Positions 1-12,300 of a stretch of 64,000 nt of DNA are shown here, piece after piece. The notes under the pieces were generated by a model. The model was not told the origin of the DNA. It made no database searches and saw nothing but the letters and a program-made list of their open reading frames with translations. Each line of letters starts with the position of its first letter. The stretch's first letter is position 1. The stretch spans positions 29,576,001-29,640,000 of the forward strand of contig NC_079884.1 in assembly GCF_029227915.1 (NCBI RefSeq). Direction: 5' to 3'. Position numbers and translations under genes: made by a program. The DNA comes from Hydractinia symbiolongicarpus (taxonomy: Eukaryota > Cnidaria > Hydrozoa > Anthoathecata > Hydractiniidae).

Positions 1-203
1 AATCGTTCGGGAAACGAGTTTACTCCCTGGGTACTTTCTTTGTATACTTTTGACTATACGGGCCGAGTCCGGAGTTTACGGGAAATGGCGGGTTTTCGTT
101 TGCCGGCGATTAAACCACTTTCATTAAGCGTCTCATCAAAAATGACAACATTTCTGAAAACCACATGTCCCATGCGTTTTAGTGGTGAAAAAATAATTTA
201 AAA
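1..203 (+). repeat. Reference monomer (type A)
   Basis: This copy is used as the coordinate reference because the next begins at 204. A hand count gives 83 G+C in 203 bases (about 41%), with the GC-rich part at 56-110 and an A/T-rich end at 183-203. Near-invariant parts among copies are about 17-46, 96-113 and 130-142. Variable cassettes are about 5-16, 47-55, 61-95, 114-129, 143-166 and 173-199. Type A is recognised by CCGGAGTTTACGG in the centre, AACCACTTTCATTAAGCG, and GACAACATTTCTGAAAACC followed by CACATG. The phase chosen for the start is arbitrary. Confidence 0.95.
42..59. other. Dyad GTATA-N8-TATAC within the monomer
   Basis: GTATA at 42-46 and TATAC at 55-59 are perfect inverted 5-bp arms around an 8-base spacer. 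The spacer is a variable cassette (CTTTTGAC, CATTCGAC, CATTAGAC or CTTGTGAC), while the arms stay intact in most domain A monomers. In many domain B monomers the right arm reads CTACAC and the dyad is weakened. Function is unknown; such dyads can be protein sites, cruciform-prone spots or chance. Confidence 0.6.
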
Positions 204-2027
204 AATCGTTCGGGAAACGAGTTTACTCCCTGGGTACTTTCTTTGTATACATTTAACTATACGGGCCAAGCCAGGGATTTACGGGAAATCGCGGGTTTTC
301 GTTTGCCGGCGATTAAACTTCTTTTATTCAGCGTCTCATCAAAAATGGAAACATTTCTGAAAACTACAAGTCTCATGCGTTTTAGTGGTGAAATAATAAT
401 TTAAAAAATCGTTCGCGAAATGAGTTTACTCCCTGGGTACTTTCTTTGTATACTTTTAACTATACGAGCTGAGTCCGGGGTTTACGGGAAATGGCGGGTT
501 TTCGTTTGCCGGCGATTAAACTTCTTTTATTCAGCGTCTCATCAAAAATGAAAACATTTTTGAAAACTACAAGTCTCATGCGTTTTAGTGGTAAAAAGAT
601 AATTTAAAAAATCGTTTTGGAAATGAGTTTACACCCTGGGTACTTTCTTTGTATACATTCGACTATGCGGGCCAAGCCGGGATTTACGTGAATTCGCGGG
701 TTTTCGTTTGCCGGCGATTAAACCTCTTTCATTAAGAGTCTCATCAAAAATGAAAACATTTCTGAAAACTACAAGTCTCATCCGTTTTAGTGGTGAAAAA
801 AAAATTTAAAAAATCGTTCGGGAAATGAGTTTACTCCCTGGGTACTTTCTTTGTATACTTTTGACTATACGGGCCGAGTCCGGGATTTACGGGAAATCGC
901 GGGTTTTCGTTTGCCGGCGATTAAACTTTTTTTATTCAGCGTCTCATCATAAATGAAAACATTTTTAAAAACTACAAGTCTCATGAGCTTTAGTGGTGAA
1001 ATAATAATTTAAAAAATCGTTCGCGAAATGAGTTTACTCCCTGGGTACTTTCTTTGTATACTTTTAACTATACGGGCTGAGTCCGGGGTTTACGGGAAAT
1101 GGCGGGTTTTCGTTTGCCGGCGATTAAACTTCTTTTATTCAGCGTCTCATCAAAAATGAAAACATTTTTGAAAACTACAAGTCTCATGGGTTTTAGTGGT
1201 GAAAAGGTAATTTAAAAAATCGTTTTGGAATTGAGTTTACTCCCTGGGTACTTTCTTTGTATACTTGTGACTATACGGGCCGAGTCCGGGATTTACGGGA
1301 AATGGCGGGTTTTCGTTTGCCGGCGATGAAACTTCTTTTATTCAGCGTCTCATCAAAAATGAAAACATTTTTGAAAACTACAAGTCTCATGCGTTTTAGT
1401 GGTGAAAAAATAATTTAAAAAATCGTTCGCGAAATGAGTTTACTCCCTGGGTACTTTCTTTGTATACTTTTAACTATACGGGCTGAGTCCGGGGTTTACG
1501 GGAAATGGCGGGTTTTCGTTTGCCGGCGATTAAACTTCTTTTATTCAGCGTCTCATCAAAAATGAAAACATTTTTGAAAACTACAAGTCTCATGCGTTTT
1601 AGTGGTAAAAAGATAATTTAAAAAATCGTTTTGGAAATGAGTTTACACCCTGGGTACTTTCTTTGTATTCATTCGACTATGCGGGCAAGCCGGGATTTAC
1701 GTGAAATCGCGGGTTTTCGTTTGCCGGCGATTAAACCTCTTTCATTAAGAGTCTCATCAAAAATGAAAACATTTCTGAAAACTACAAGTCTCATCCGTTT
1801 TAGTGGTGAAAAAAAAATTTAAAAAATCGTTCGGGAAATGAGTTTACACCCTGGGTACTTTTTTTGTATACATTCGACTATGCGGGCCAAGCCCGGGATT
1901 TACGGGAAATCGCGGGTTTTCGTTTGCCGGCGATTCTACTTCTTTTATTCAGCGTCTCATCAAAAATGAAAACATTTATGAAAACTACAAGTCTCATGCG
2001 TTTTAGTGGTGAAAAAATAATTTAAAA

Positions 2028-3246
2028 AATCTTTCGGGAAATGAGTTTACTCCCTGGGTACTTTCTTTGTATACTTTTGACTATACGAGCCGAGTCCGGA
2101 GTTTACGGGAAATGGCGGGTTTTCGTTTGCCGGCGATTAAACCACTTTCATTAAGAGTCTCATAAAAAATGACAACATTTCTGAAAACCACATGTCTCAT
2201 GCGTTTTAGTGGTGAAAAAATAATTTAAAAAATCGTTCATGAAATGAGTTTACTCCCTTGGTACTTTCTTTCTATACTTTTGACTATACGGGCCGTGTCC
2301 GGGATTTACAGGAAATCGCGGGTTTTCGTTTGCCGGCGATTAAACTTTTTTTATTCAGCGTCTCATCAAAAATGAAAACATTTTTAAAAACTACAAGTCT
2401 CATGAGCTTTAGTGGTGAAATAATAACTTAAAAAATCGTTCGCGAAATGAGTTTACTCCCTGGGTACTTTCTTTGTAAACTTTTGACTATACGGGCTGAG
2501 TCCGGGGTTTACTGGAAATGGCGGGTTTTCGTTTGCCGGCGATTAAACTTCTTTTATTCAGCGTCTCATCAAAAATGAAAATATTTTTGAAAACTACAAG
2601 TCTCATGCGTTTTAGTGGTGAAAAGGTAATTTAAAAAATCGTTTTGGAAATGAGTTTACTCACAGGGTACTTTCTTTGTATGCATTCGACTATACGGGCC
2701 AAGACCGGGATTTACAGGAAATCGCGGGTTTTCGTTTGCCGGCTATTAAACCACATTCATTAGGCGTCTCATCAAAAATGAAAACATTTCTGAAAACTAC
2801 AAGTCTCATGCGTTTTAGTGGTGAAAAAATAATTTAAAAAATCGTTCGGGAAATGAGTTTACTCCCTGGGTATTTTCTTTGTATACTTTTGATTATACGG
2901 GCCGAGTCCGGAGTTTACGGGAAATGGCGGGTTTTCGTTCGCCGGCGATTAAACCACTTTCATTAAGCGTCTCATCAAAAATGACAACATTTCTGAAAAC
3001 CACATGTCTCATGCGTTTTAGTGGTGAAAAAATAATTTAAAAAATCGTTCATGCAATGAGTTTACTCCCTGGGTACTTTCTTTGTATACTTTTGACTATA
3101 CGGGCCGAGTCCGGGATTTACGGGAAATCGCGGGTTTTCGTTTGCCGGCGATTAAACTTTTTTTATTCAGCGTCTCATCAAAAATGAAAACATTTTTAAA
3201 AACTACAAGTCTCATGAGCTTTAGTGGTGAAATAATAATTTAAAAA
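2028..3246 (+). repeat. A-B-C-N 4-mer HOR (812 bp), left copy
   Basis: Monomers A (2028), B, C and N (2637) form one 812-bp unit, followed by A (2840) and B of the next unit. N is distinctive: TTTACTCACAGGG, GGGCCAAGACCGGG, TTTACAGG and GGCTATTAAACCACATTC. C carries the private variant CTTTGTAAAC. The same order and both variants reappear at 35.4-38.1 kb, the opposite end of domain A. Confidence 0.75.
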
Positions 3247-3709
3247 ATCGTTCGCGAAATGAGTTTACTCCCTGGGTACTTTCTTTATATACTTTTAACT
3301 ATACGGGCTGTGTCCGGGGTTTACGGGAAATGGCGGGTTTTCGTTTGCCGGCGATTAAACTTCTTTTATTCAGCGTCTCATCAAAAATGAAAACATTTTT
3401 GAAAACTACAAGTCTCATCCGTTTTAGTGGTGAAAAAATAATTTAAAAAATCGTTTTGGAAATGAGTTTACTCCCTGGGTACTTTCTTTGTATACTTGTG
3501 ACTATACGGGCCGAGTCCGGGATTTACGGGAAATGGCGGGTTTTTGTTTGCCGGCGATTAAACTTCTTTTATTCAGCGTCTCATCAAAAATGAAAACATT
3601 TTTGAAAACTACAAGTCTCATGCGTTTTAGTGGTGAAAAAATAATTTAAAAAATCGTTCGGGAAATCAGTTTACTCCCTGGGTACTTTCTTTATATACAT
3701 TCAACTATA

Positions 3710-3722
3710 CGGGCCAAGCCCG
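3710..3722. other. Hairpin CGGGC-CAA-GCCCG in 'CAAGCCCGGG' monomers
   Basis: In monomers whose centre reads GGGCCAAGCCCGGG, CGGGC and GCCCG form a perfect 5-bp stem with a 3-base loop. The example here is a type E monomer. Monomers with GGCCGAGTCCGG lack it, so the two central cassette states differ in hairpin potential. It recurs many times in both domains. No function can be assigned from sequence alone. Confidence 0.6.
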
Positions 3723-3734
3723 GGATTTACGGGA

Positions 3735-3762
3735 AATCGCGGGTTTTTGTTTGCCGGCGATT
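3735..3762. other. Inverted repeat AATCGC...GCGATT around the GC core
   Basis: AATCGC (3735-3740) and GCGATT (3757-3762) are perfect 6-bp inverted arms around the most conserved segment of the monomer. A second dyad, GTTT (3749-3752) and AAAC (3763-3766), is nested across its right half, with the palindrome GCCGGC between. Monomers reading AAATGGCGGG break the left arm, whereas the right arm and GTTTGCCGGCGATTAAAC are kept almost everywhere. Confidence 0.55.
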
Positions 3763-5681
3763 AAACTTCTTTTATTCAGCGTCTTATCAAAAATGAAAAC
3801 ATTTCTGAAAACTACAAGTCTCATGCGTTTTAGTGGTGAAAAAATAATTTAAAAAATCGTTCGGGAAATGAGTTTACTCCCTGGGTACTTTCTTTGTATA
3901 CTTTTGACTATACGGGCCGAGTCCGGAGTTTACGGGAAATGGCGGGTTTTCGTTTGCCGGCGATTAAACCACTTTCATTAAGCGTCTCATCAAAAATGAC
4001 AACATTTCTGAAAACCACATGTCCCATGCGTTTTAGTGGTGAAAAAATAATTTAAAAAATCGTTCGGGAAACGAGTTTACTCCCTGGGTACTTTCTTTGT
4101 ATACTTTTGACTCTACGGGCCGAGTCCGGAGTTTACGGGAAATGGCGGGTTTTCGTTTGCCGGCGATTAAACCACTTTCATTACGCGTCTCATCAAAAAT
4201 GACAACATTTCTGAAAACCACATGTCTCATGCGTTTTAGTGGTGAAAAAATAATTTAAAAAATCGTTCGCGAAATGAGTTTACTCCCTGGGTACTTTCTT
4301 TGTATACTTTTAACTATACGGGCTGAGTCCGGGGTTTACGGGAAATGGCGGGTTTTTGTTTGCCGGCGATTAAACTTCTTTTATTCAGGGTCTCATCAAA
4401 AATGAAAACATTTTTGAAAACTACAAGTCTCATGCGTTTTGGTGGTGAAAAGGTAATTTAAAAAATCGTTTTAGAAATCAGTTTACTCCCTGGGTACTTT
4501 CTTTATATACATTCAACTATACGGGCCAAGCCCGGGATTTACGGGAAATCGCGGGTTTTCGTTTGCCGGCGATTAAACTTCTTTTATTCAGCGTCTCATC
4601 AAAAATGAAAACATTTCTGAAAACTACAAGTCTCATGCGTTTTAGTGGTGAAAAAATAATTTAAAAAATCTTTCGGGAAATGAGTTTACTCCCTGGGTAC
4701 TTTCTTTGTATACTTTCGACTATACGGGCCGAGGCCGGGATTTACGGGAAGTCCCGGGTTTTCGTTTGCCGGCGATTAAACTTCTTTTATTCAGCGTCTC
4801 ATCAAAAATGAAAACATTTTTAAAAACTACAAGTCTCATGGGCTTTAGTGGTGAAATAATAATTTAAAAAATCGTTCGGGAAATGAGTTTACTCCCTGGG
4901 TACTTTCTTTGTATACTTTAGACTATACGGGCCAAGCCCGGGATTTACGGGAAATCGCGGGTTTTCGTTTGCCGGCGATTAAACTTCTTTTATTCAGCGT
5001 CTTATCAAAAATGAAAACATTTCTGAAAACTACAAGTCTCATGCGTTTTAGTGGTGAAAAAATAATTTAAAAAATCGTTCGGGAAATGAGTTTACTCCCT
5101 GGGTACTTTCTTTGTATACTTTTGACTATACGGGCCGAGTCCGGAGTTTACGGGAAATGGCGGGTTTTCGTTTGCCGGCGATTAAACCACTTTCATTAAG
5201 CGTCTCATCAAAAATGACAACATTTCTGAAAACCACATGTCCCATGCGTTTTAGTGGTGAAAAAATAATTTAAAAAATCGTTCGGGAAACGAGTTTACTC
5301 CCTGGGTACTTTCTTTGTATACTTTTGACTATACGGGCCGAGTCCGGAGTTTACGGGAAATGGCGGGTTTTCGTTTGCCGGCGATTAAACCACTTTCATT
5401 ACGCGTCTCATCAAAAATGACAACATTTCTGAAAACCACATGTCTCGTGCGTTTTAGTGGTGAAAAAATAATTTAAAAAATCGTTCATGCAATGACTTTA
5501 CTCCCTGGGTACTTTCTTTGTATACTTTTGACTAAACGGGTCGAGTTCGGGATTTACGGGAAATTGCGGGTTTTCGTTTGCCGGCGATTAAACTTTTTTT
5601 ATTCAGCGTCTCATCAAAAATGAAAACGTTTTTAAAAACTACAAGTCTCATGGGCTTTAGTGGTGAAATAATAATTTAAAA

Positions 5682-8600
5682 AATCGTTCGGGAAATGAGT
5701 TTACTCCCTGGGTACTTTCTTTGTATACTTTTGACTATACGGGCCGAGTCCGGGGTTTTCGTTTCGCAGGTTTTCGTTTGCCGGCGATTAAACTCCTTTT
5801 ATTCAGCGTCTCATCAAAAATGACAACATTTCTGAAAAACACATGTCTCATGCGTTTTAGTGGTGAAAAAATAATTTAAAAAATCGTTCATGAAATGAGT
5901 TTACTCCATGGGTACTTTCTTTGTATACTTTTGACTATACGGGCCTAGTCCGGCATTTACAGGAAATCGCGGTTTTTCGTTTGCCGGCGATTAAACTTTT
6001 TTTATTCAGCGTCTCATCAAAAATGAAAACATTTTTAAAAACTACAAGTCTCATGAGCTTTAGTGGTGAAATAATAATTTAAAAAATCGTTCGCGAAATG
6101 AGTTTACTCCCTGGGTACTTTCTTTGTATACTTTTAACTATACGGGCTGAGTCCGGGGTTTACGGGAAATGGCGGGTTTTTGTTTGCCGGCGATTAAACT
6201 TCTTTTATTCAGGGTCTCATCAAAAATGAAAACATTTTTGAAAACTACAAGTCTCATGCGTTTTGGTGGTGAAAAGGTAATTTAAAAAATCGTTTTAGAA
6301 ATCAGTTTACTCCCTGGGTACTTTCTTTATATACATTCAACTATACGGGCCAAGCCCGGGATTTACGGGAAATCGCGGGTTTTCGTTTGCCGGCGATTAA
6401 ACTTCTTTTATTCAGCGTCTCATCAAAAATGAAAACATTTCTGAAAACTACAAGTCTCATGCGTTTTAGTGGTGAAAAAATAATTTAAAAAATCTTTCGG
6501 GAAATGAGTTTACTCCCTGGGTACTTTCTTTGTATACTTTCGACTATACGGGCCGAGGCCGGGATTTACGGGAAGTCCCGGGTTTTCGTTTGCCGGCGAT
6601 TAAACTTCTTTTATTCAGCGTCTCATCAAAAATGAAAACATTTTTAAAAACTACAAGTCTCATGGGCTTTAGTGGTGAAATAATAATTTAAAAAATCGTT
6701 CGGGAAATGAGTTTACTCCCTGGGTACTTTCTTTGTATACTTTTGACTATACGGGCCGAGTCCGGGGTTTTCGTTTCGCAGGTTTTCGTTTGCCGGCGAT
6801 TAAACTCCTTTTATTCAGCGTCTCATCAAAAATGACAACATTTCTGAAAAACACATGTCTCATGCGTTTTAGTGGTGAAAAAATAATTTAAAAAATCGTT
6901 CATGAAATGAGTTTACTCCATGGGTACTTTCTTTGTATACTTTTGACTATACGGGCCTAGTCCGGCATTTACAGGAAATCGCGGTTTTTCGTTTGCCGGC
7001 GATTAAACTTTTTTTATTCAGCGTCTCATCAAAAATGAAAACATTTTTAAAAACTACAAGTCTCATGAGCTTTAGTGGTGAAATAATAATTTAAAAAATC
7101 GTTCGCGAAATGAGTTTACTCCCTGGGTACTTTCTTTGTATACATTAGACTATACGGGCCAAGCCCGGGATTTACGGGAAATCGCGGGTTTTCGTTAGCT
7201 GGCGATTAAACTTCTTTTATTCAGCGTCTCATCAAAAATGAAAACATTTTTAAAAACTACAAGTCTCATGGGCTTTAGTGGTGAAATAATAATTTAAAAA
7301 ATCGTTCGGGAAATGAGTTTACTCCCTGGGTACTTTTTTTGTATACTTTTGACTATACGGGCCGAGTCCGGGGTTTTCGTTTCGCAGGTTTTCGTTTGCC
7401 GGCGATTAAACTCCTTTTATTCAGCGTCTCATCAAAAATGACAACATTTCTGAAAAACACATGTCTCATGCGTTTTAGTGGTGAAAAAATAATTTAAAAA
7501 ATCGTTCATGAAATGAGTTTAATCCATGGGTACTTTCTTTGTATACTTTTGACTATACGGGCCTAGTCCGGCATTTACAGGAAATCGCGGTTTTTCGTTT
7601 GCCGGCGATTAAACTTTTTTTATTCAACGTCTCATCAAAAATGAAAACATTTTTAAAAACTACAAGTCTCATGAGCTTTAGTGGTGAAATAATAATTTAA
7701 AAAATCGTTCGCGAAATGAGTTTACTCCCTGGGTACTTTCTTTGTATACATTAGACTATACGGGCCAAGCCCGGGATTTACGGGAAATCGCGGGTTTTTG
7801 TTAGCTGGCGATTAAACTTCTTTTATTCAGCGTCTCATCAAAAATGAAATCATTTCTGAAAACCACATGTCTCATGCGTTTTAGTGGTGAAAAAATAATT
7901 TAAAAAATCGTTCATGAAATGAGTTTACTCCATGGGTACTTTCTTTGTATACTTTTGACTATACGGGCCTAGTCCGGCATTTACGGGAAATCGCGGTTTT
8001 TCGTTTGCCGGCGATTAAACTTTTTTTATTCAGCGTCTCATCAAAAATGAAAACATTTTTAAAAACTACAAGTCTCATGAGCTTTAGTGGTGAAATAATA
8101 ATTTAAAAAATCGTTCGGGAAATGAGTTTACTCCCTGGGTACTTTCTTTGTATACTTTTGATTATACGGGCCGAGTCCGGGGTTTTCGTTTCGCAGGTTT
8201 TCGTTTGCCGGCGATTAAACTCCTTTTATTCAGCGTCTCATCAAAAATGACAACATTTCTGAAAACCACATGTCTCATGCGTTTTAGTGGTGAAAAAATA
8301 ATTTAAAAAATCTTTCGGGAAATGAGTTTACTCCCTGGGTACTTTCTTTGTATACTTTTGACTATACGGGCCGAGGCCGGGATTTACGGGAAGTCCCGGG
8401 TTTTCGTTTGCCGGCGATTAAACTTCTTTTATTCAGCGTCTCATCAAAAATGAAAACATTTTTAAAAACTACAAGTCTCATGGGCTTTAGTGGTGAAATA
8501 ATAATTTAAAAAATCGTTCGGGAAATGAGTTTACTCCCTGGGTACTTTCTTTGTATACTTTTGACTATACGGGCCGAGTCCGGGGTTTTCGTTTCGCAGG

Positions 8601-9117
8601 TTTTCGTTTGCCGGCGATTAAACTCCTTTTATTCAGCGTCTCATCAAAAATGACAACATTTCTGAAAACCACATGTCTCATGCGTTTTAGTGGTGAAAAA
8701 ATAATTTAAAAAATCGTTCATGAAATGAGTTTACTCCATGGGTACTTTCTTTGTATACTTTTGACTATACGGGCCTAGTCCGGCATTTACGGGAAATCGC
8801 GGTTTTTCGTTTGCCGGCGATTAAACTTTTTTTATTCAGCGTCTCATCAAAAATGAAAACATTTTTAAAAACTACAAGTCTCATGAGCTTTAGTGGTGAA
8901 ATAATAATTTAAAAAATCGTTCGCAAAATGAGTTTACTCCCTGGGTACTTTCTTTGTATACATTAGACTATACGGGCCAAGCCCGGGATTTACGGGAAAT
9001 CGCGGGTTTTCGTTAGCTGGCGACTAAACCTCTTTCATTAAGCGTCTCATCAAAAATGAAAACATTTTTGAAAACTACAAGTCTCATCCGTTTTAGTGGT
9101 GAAAAAAAAATTTAAAA
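5682..9117 (+). repeat. G/H/I/F zone with short HORs
   Basis: This zone is made of G (200 bp, 3 bp shorter than its relatives), H (TTTACTCCATGGG, CCTAGTCCGGC), I and F monomers plus one C-E-F insert. G-H pairs start at 5682 and 6694, offset 1,012 bp. G-H-I triplets follow with about 0.6-kb spacing, for example G at about 6694 and again at about 7305. The rapid recurrence of a few types suggests local amplification. Confidence 0.75.
5754..5779 (+). repeat. 11-bp internal direct repeat defining type G
   Basis: GGTTTTCGTTT occurs at 5754-5764 and again at 5769-5779, separated by CGCA. In ordinary monomers the left copy is replaced by GGTTTACGGGAAATGGC-like sequence. The change removes 3 bp, giving 200-bp monomers. 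It looks like replication slippage or microhomology-templated copying of the adjacent GGTTTTCGTTT. All G monomers carry the same junction (near 6766, 7369, 8170, 8580, 14.27, 15.07, 15.88, 16.89, 17.70, 18.50, 19.92, 21.13, 26.81, 28.43 and 29.23 kb), so it probably arose once and spread. Confidence 0.85.
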
Positions 9118-9320
9118 AATCGTTCGGGAAATTAGTTTACACCCTGGGTACTTTCTTTGTATACTTTCGACTATACGGGCCGAGTCCGGGATTTACGGGA
9201 AATGGCGGGTTTTCGTTTGCCGGCGATTAAACTTCTTTTATTCAGCGTCTCATCAAAAATGAAAACATTTTTGAAAACTACAAGTCTCATGCGTTTTAGT
9301 GGTGAAAAAATAATTTAAAA
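9118..9320 (+). repeat. Single J monomer between two HOR zones
   Basis: This monomer has AAATTAG followed by TTTACACCCTGG, then TTTCGACTATACGGGCCGAGTCC, and a D-like right half. The same J type recurs in the 4-mer at 15.0-16.6 kb. Here it separates the G/H/I/F zone from the 12-mer array. Confidence 0.65.
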
Positions 9321-12300
9321 AATCGCTCGGGAAATCAGTTTACTCCCTGGGTACTTTCTTTATATACATTAAACTATACGGGCCAAGCCCGGGATTTACC
9401 GGAAATCGCGGGTTTTCGTTTGCCGGCGATTAAACTTCTTTTATTCAGCGTCTCATCAAAAATGAAAACATTTCTGAAAACCACATGTCTCATGCGTTTT
9501 AGTGGTGAAAAAATAATTTAAAAAATCGTTCATGCAATTAGTTTACTCCCTGGGTACTTTCTTTGTATACTTTTGACTATACGGGCCGAGTCCGGGATTT
9601 ACGGGAAATCGCGGGTTTTCGTTTGCCGGCGATTAAACTTTTTTTATTCAGCGTCTCATCAAAAATGAAAACATTTTTAAAAACTACAAGTCTCATGAGC
9701 TTTAGTGGTGAAATAATAATTTAAAAAATCGTTCGCGAAATGAGTTTACTCCCTGGGTACTTTCTTTGTATACTTTTAACTATACGGGCTGAGTCCGGGG
9801 ATTACGGGAAATGGCGGGTTTTCGTTTGCCGGCGATTAAACTTCTTTTATTCAGCGTCTCATCAAAAATGAAAACATTTTTGAAAACTACAAGTCTCATC
9901 CGTTTTAGTGGTGAAAAAATAATTTAAAAAATCGTTTTGGAAATGAGTTTACTCCCTGGGTACTTTCTTTGTATACTTGTGACTATACGGGCCGAGTCCG
10001 GGATTTACGGGAAATGGCGGGTTTTTGTTTGCCGGCGATTAAACTTCTTTTATTCAGCGTCTCATCAAAAATGAAAACATTTTTGAAAACTACAAGTCTC
10101 ATGCGTTTTAGTGGTGAAAAAATAATTTAAAAAATCGTTCGGGAAATCAGTTTACTCCCTGAGTACTTTCTTTATATACATTCAACTATACGGGCCAAGC
10201 CCGGGATTTACGGGAAATCGCGGGTTTTTGTTTGCCGGCGATTAAACTTCTTTTATTCAGCGTCTTATCAAAAATGAAAACATTTCTGAAAACTACAAGT
10301 CTCATGCGTTTTAGTGGTGAAAAAATAATTTAAAAAATCGTTCGGGAAATGAGTTTACTCCCTGGGTACTTTCTTTGTATACTTTTGACTATACGGGCCG
10401 AGTCCGGAGTTTACGGGAAATGGCGGGTTTTCGTTTGCCGGCGATTAAACCACTTTCATTAAGCGTCTCATCAAAAATGACAACATTTCTGAAAACCACA
10501 TGTCCCATGCGTTTTAGTGGTGAAAAAATAATTTAAAAAATCGTTCGGGAAACGAGTTTACTCCCTGGGTACTTTCTTTGTATACTTTTGACTATACGGG
10601 CCGAGTCCGGAGTTTACGGGAAATGGCGGGTTTTCGTTTGCCGGCGATTAAACCACTTTCATTACGCGTCTCATCAAAAATGACAACATTTCTGAAAACC
10701 ACATGTCTCATGCGTTTTAGTGGTGAAAAAATAATTTAAAAAATCGTTCATGCAATGAGTTTACTCCCTGGGTACTTTCTTTGTATACTTTTGACTATAC
10801 GGGTCGAGTTCGGGATTTACGGGAAATTGCGGGTTTTCGTTTGCCGGCGATTAAACTTTTTTTATTCAGCGTCTCATCAAAAATGAAAACATTTTTAAAA
10901 ACTACAAGTCTCATGAGCTTTAGTGGTGAAATAATAATTTAAAAAATCGTTCGCGAAATGAGTTTACTCCCTGGGTACTTTCTTTGTATACTTTTAACTA
11001 TACGGGCTGAGTCCGGGGTTTACGGGAAATGGCGGGTTTTCGTTTGCCGGCGATTAACCTTCTTTTATTCAGCGTCTCATCAAAAATGAAAACATTTTTG
11101 AAAACTACAAGTCTCATGCGTTTTAGTGGTGAAAAAATAATTTAAAAAATCGCTCGGGAAATCAGTTTACTCCCTGGCTACTTTCTTTATATACATTCAA
11201 CTATACGGGCCAAGCCCGGGATTTACGGGAAATCGCGGGTTTTCGTTTGCCGGCGATTAAACTTCTTTTATTCAGCGTCTCATCAAAAATGAAAACATTT
11301 CTGAAAACCACATGTCTCATGCGTTTTAGTGGTGAAAAAATAATTTAAAAAATCGTTCATGCAATGAGTTTACTCCCTGGGTACTTTCTTTGTATACTTT
11401 TGACTATACGGGCCGAGTCCGGGATTTACGGGAAATCGCCGGTTTTCGTTTGCCGGCGATTAAACTTTTTTTATTCAGCGTCTCATCAAAAATGAAAACA
11501 TTTTTAAAAACTACAAGTCTCATGAGCTTTAGTGGTGAAATAATAATTTAAAAAATCGTTCGGGAAATGAGTTTACTCCCTGGGTACTTTCTTTGTATAC
11601 TTTTAACTATACGGGCTGAGTCCGGGGTTTACGGGAAATGGCGGGTTTTCGTTTGCCGGCGATTAAACTTCTTTTATTCAGCGTCTCATCAAAAATGAAA
11701 ACATTTTTGAAAACTACAAGTCTCATCCGTTTTAGTGGTGAAAAAATAATTTAAAAAATCGCTCGGAAAATCAGTTTACTCCCTGGGTACTTTCTTTATA
11801 TACATTCAACTATACGGGTTAAGCCCGGGATTTACCGGAAATCGCGGGTTTTCGTTTGCCGGCGATTAAACTTCTTTTATTCAGCGTCTCATCAAAAATG
11901 AAAACATTTCTGAAAACCACATGTCTCATGCGTTTTAGTGGTGAAAAAATAATTTAAAAAATCGTTCATGCAATGAGTTTACTCCCTGCGTACTTTCTTT
12001 GTATACTTTTGACTATACGGGCCGAGTCCGGGATTTACGGGAAATCGCGGGTTTTCGTTTGCCGGCGATTAAACTTTTTTTATTCAGCGTCTCATCAAAA
12101 ATGAAAACATTTTTAAAAACTACAAGTCTCATGAGCTTTAGTGGTGAAATAATAATTTAAAAAATCGTTCGCGAAATGAGTTTACTCCCTGGGTACTTTC
12201 TTTGTATACTTTTAACTATACGGGCTGAGTCCGGGGTTTACGGGAAATGGCGGGTTTTCGTTTGCCGGCGATTAAACTTCTTTTATTCAGCGTCTCATCA

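Larger units (their letters stand above)
1..2027 (+). repeat. Mixed monomers with a 5-mer (1,014-bp) spacing
   Basis: About ten monomers, roughly A-E-C-K-B-C-D-C-K-K/E. The adjacent C and K monomers starting at 407 and 610 recur at 1421 and 1624, offset 1,014 bp (five monomers). They share a GGTAAAAAGATAATTT end and the K markers TTTACACCCTGG, ACTATGCGGGC and ATTAAGAGTCTC. This suggests a five-monomer duplication followed by divergence; for example the second K has lost one C in GGGCCAAG. Confidence 0.75.
3247..5681 (+). repeat. C-D-E-A-A series and C-E-F block
   Basis: The order is C-D-E-A-A-C-E-F-E-A-A-B. The C-D-E-A-A stretch has the same order and private variants (ACTTGTGAC, CGGGTTTTTG, GTCTTATC, GTCCCATGCG, CATTACGCG) as stretches inside the 12-mer at 9.3-13.8 kb. 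The C-E-F block at 4261-4869 recurs at 6085-6693, both 609 bp and offset 1,824 bp (nine monomers), sharing CAGGGTCTC, GTTTTGGTGG and GTTTTAGAAATCAG. Confidence 0.75.

Noticed and set aside
93-142. Minus-strand TTGATGAG followed by CGAAAA, resembling a hammerhead ribozyme core (known in some satellites)
   Set aside because: The required CTGATGA core has T at the essential first C, and the bases between the two motifs do not form the needed stem II. The resemblance is probably chance.
1-203. CENP-B box-like motif
   Set aside because: I looked for the TTCG-N4-A-N2-CGGG pattern on both strands in several monomer types. TTCG and CGGG occur but never at the required spacing with the central A, so I do not claim a CENP-B box.
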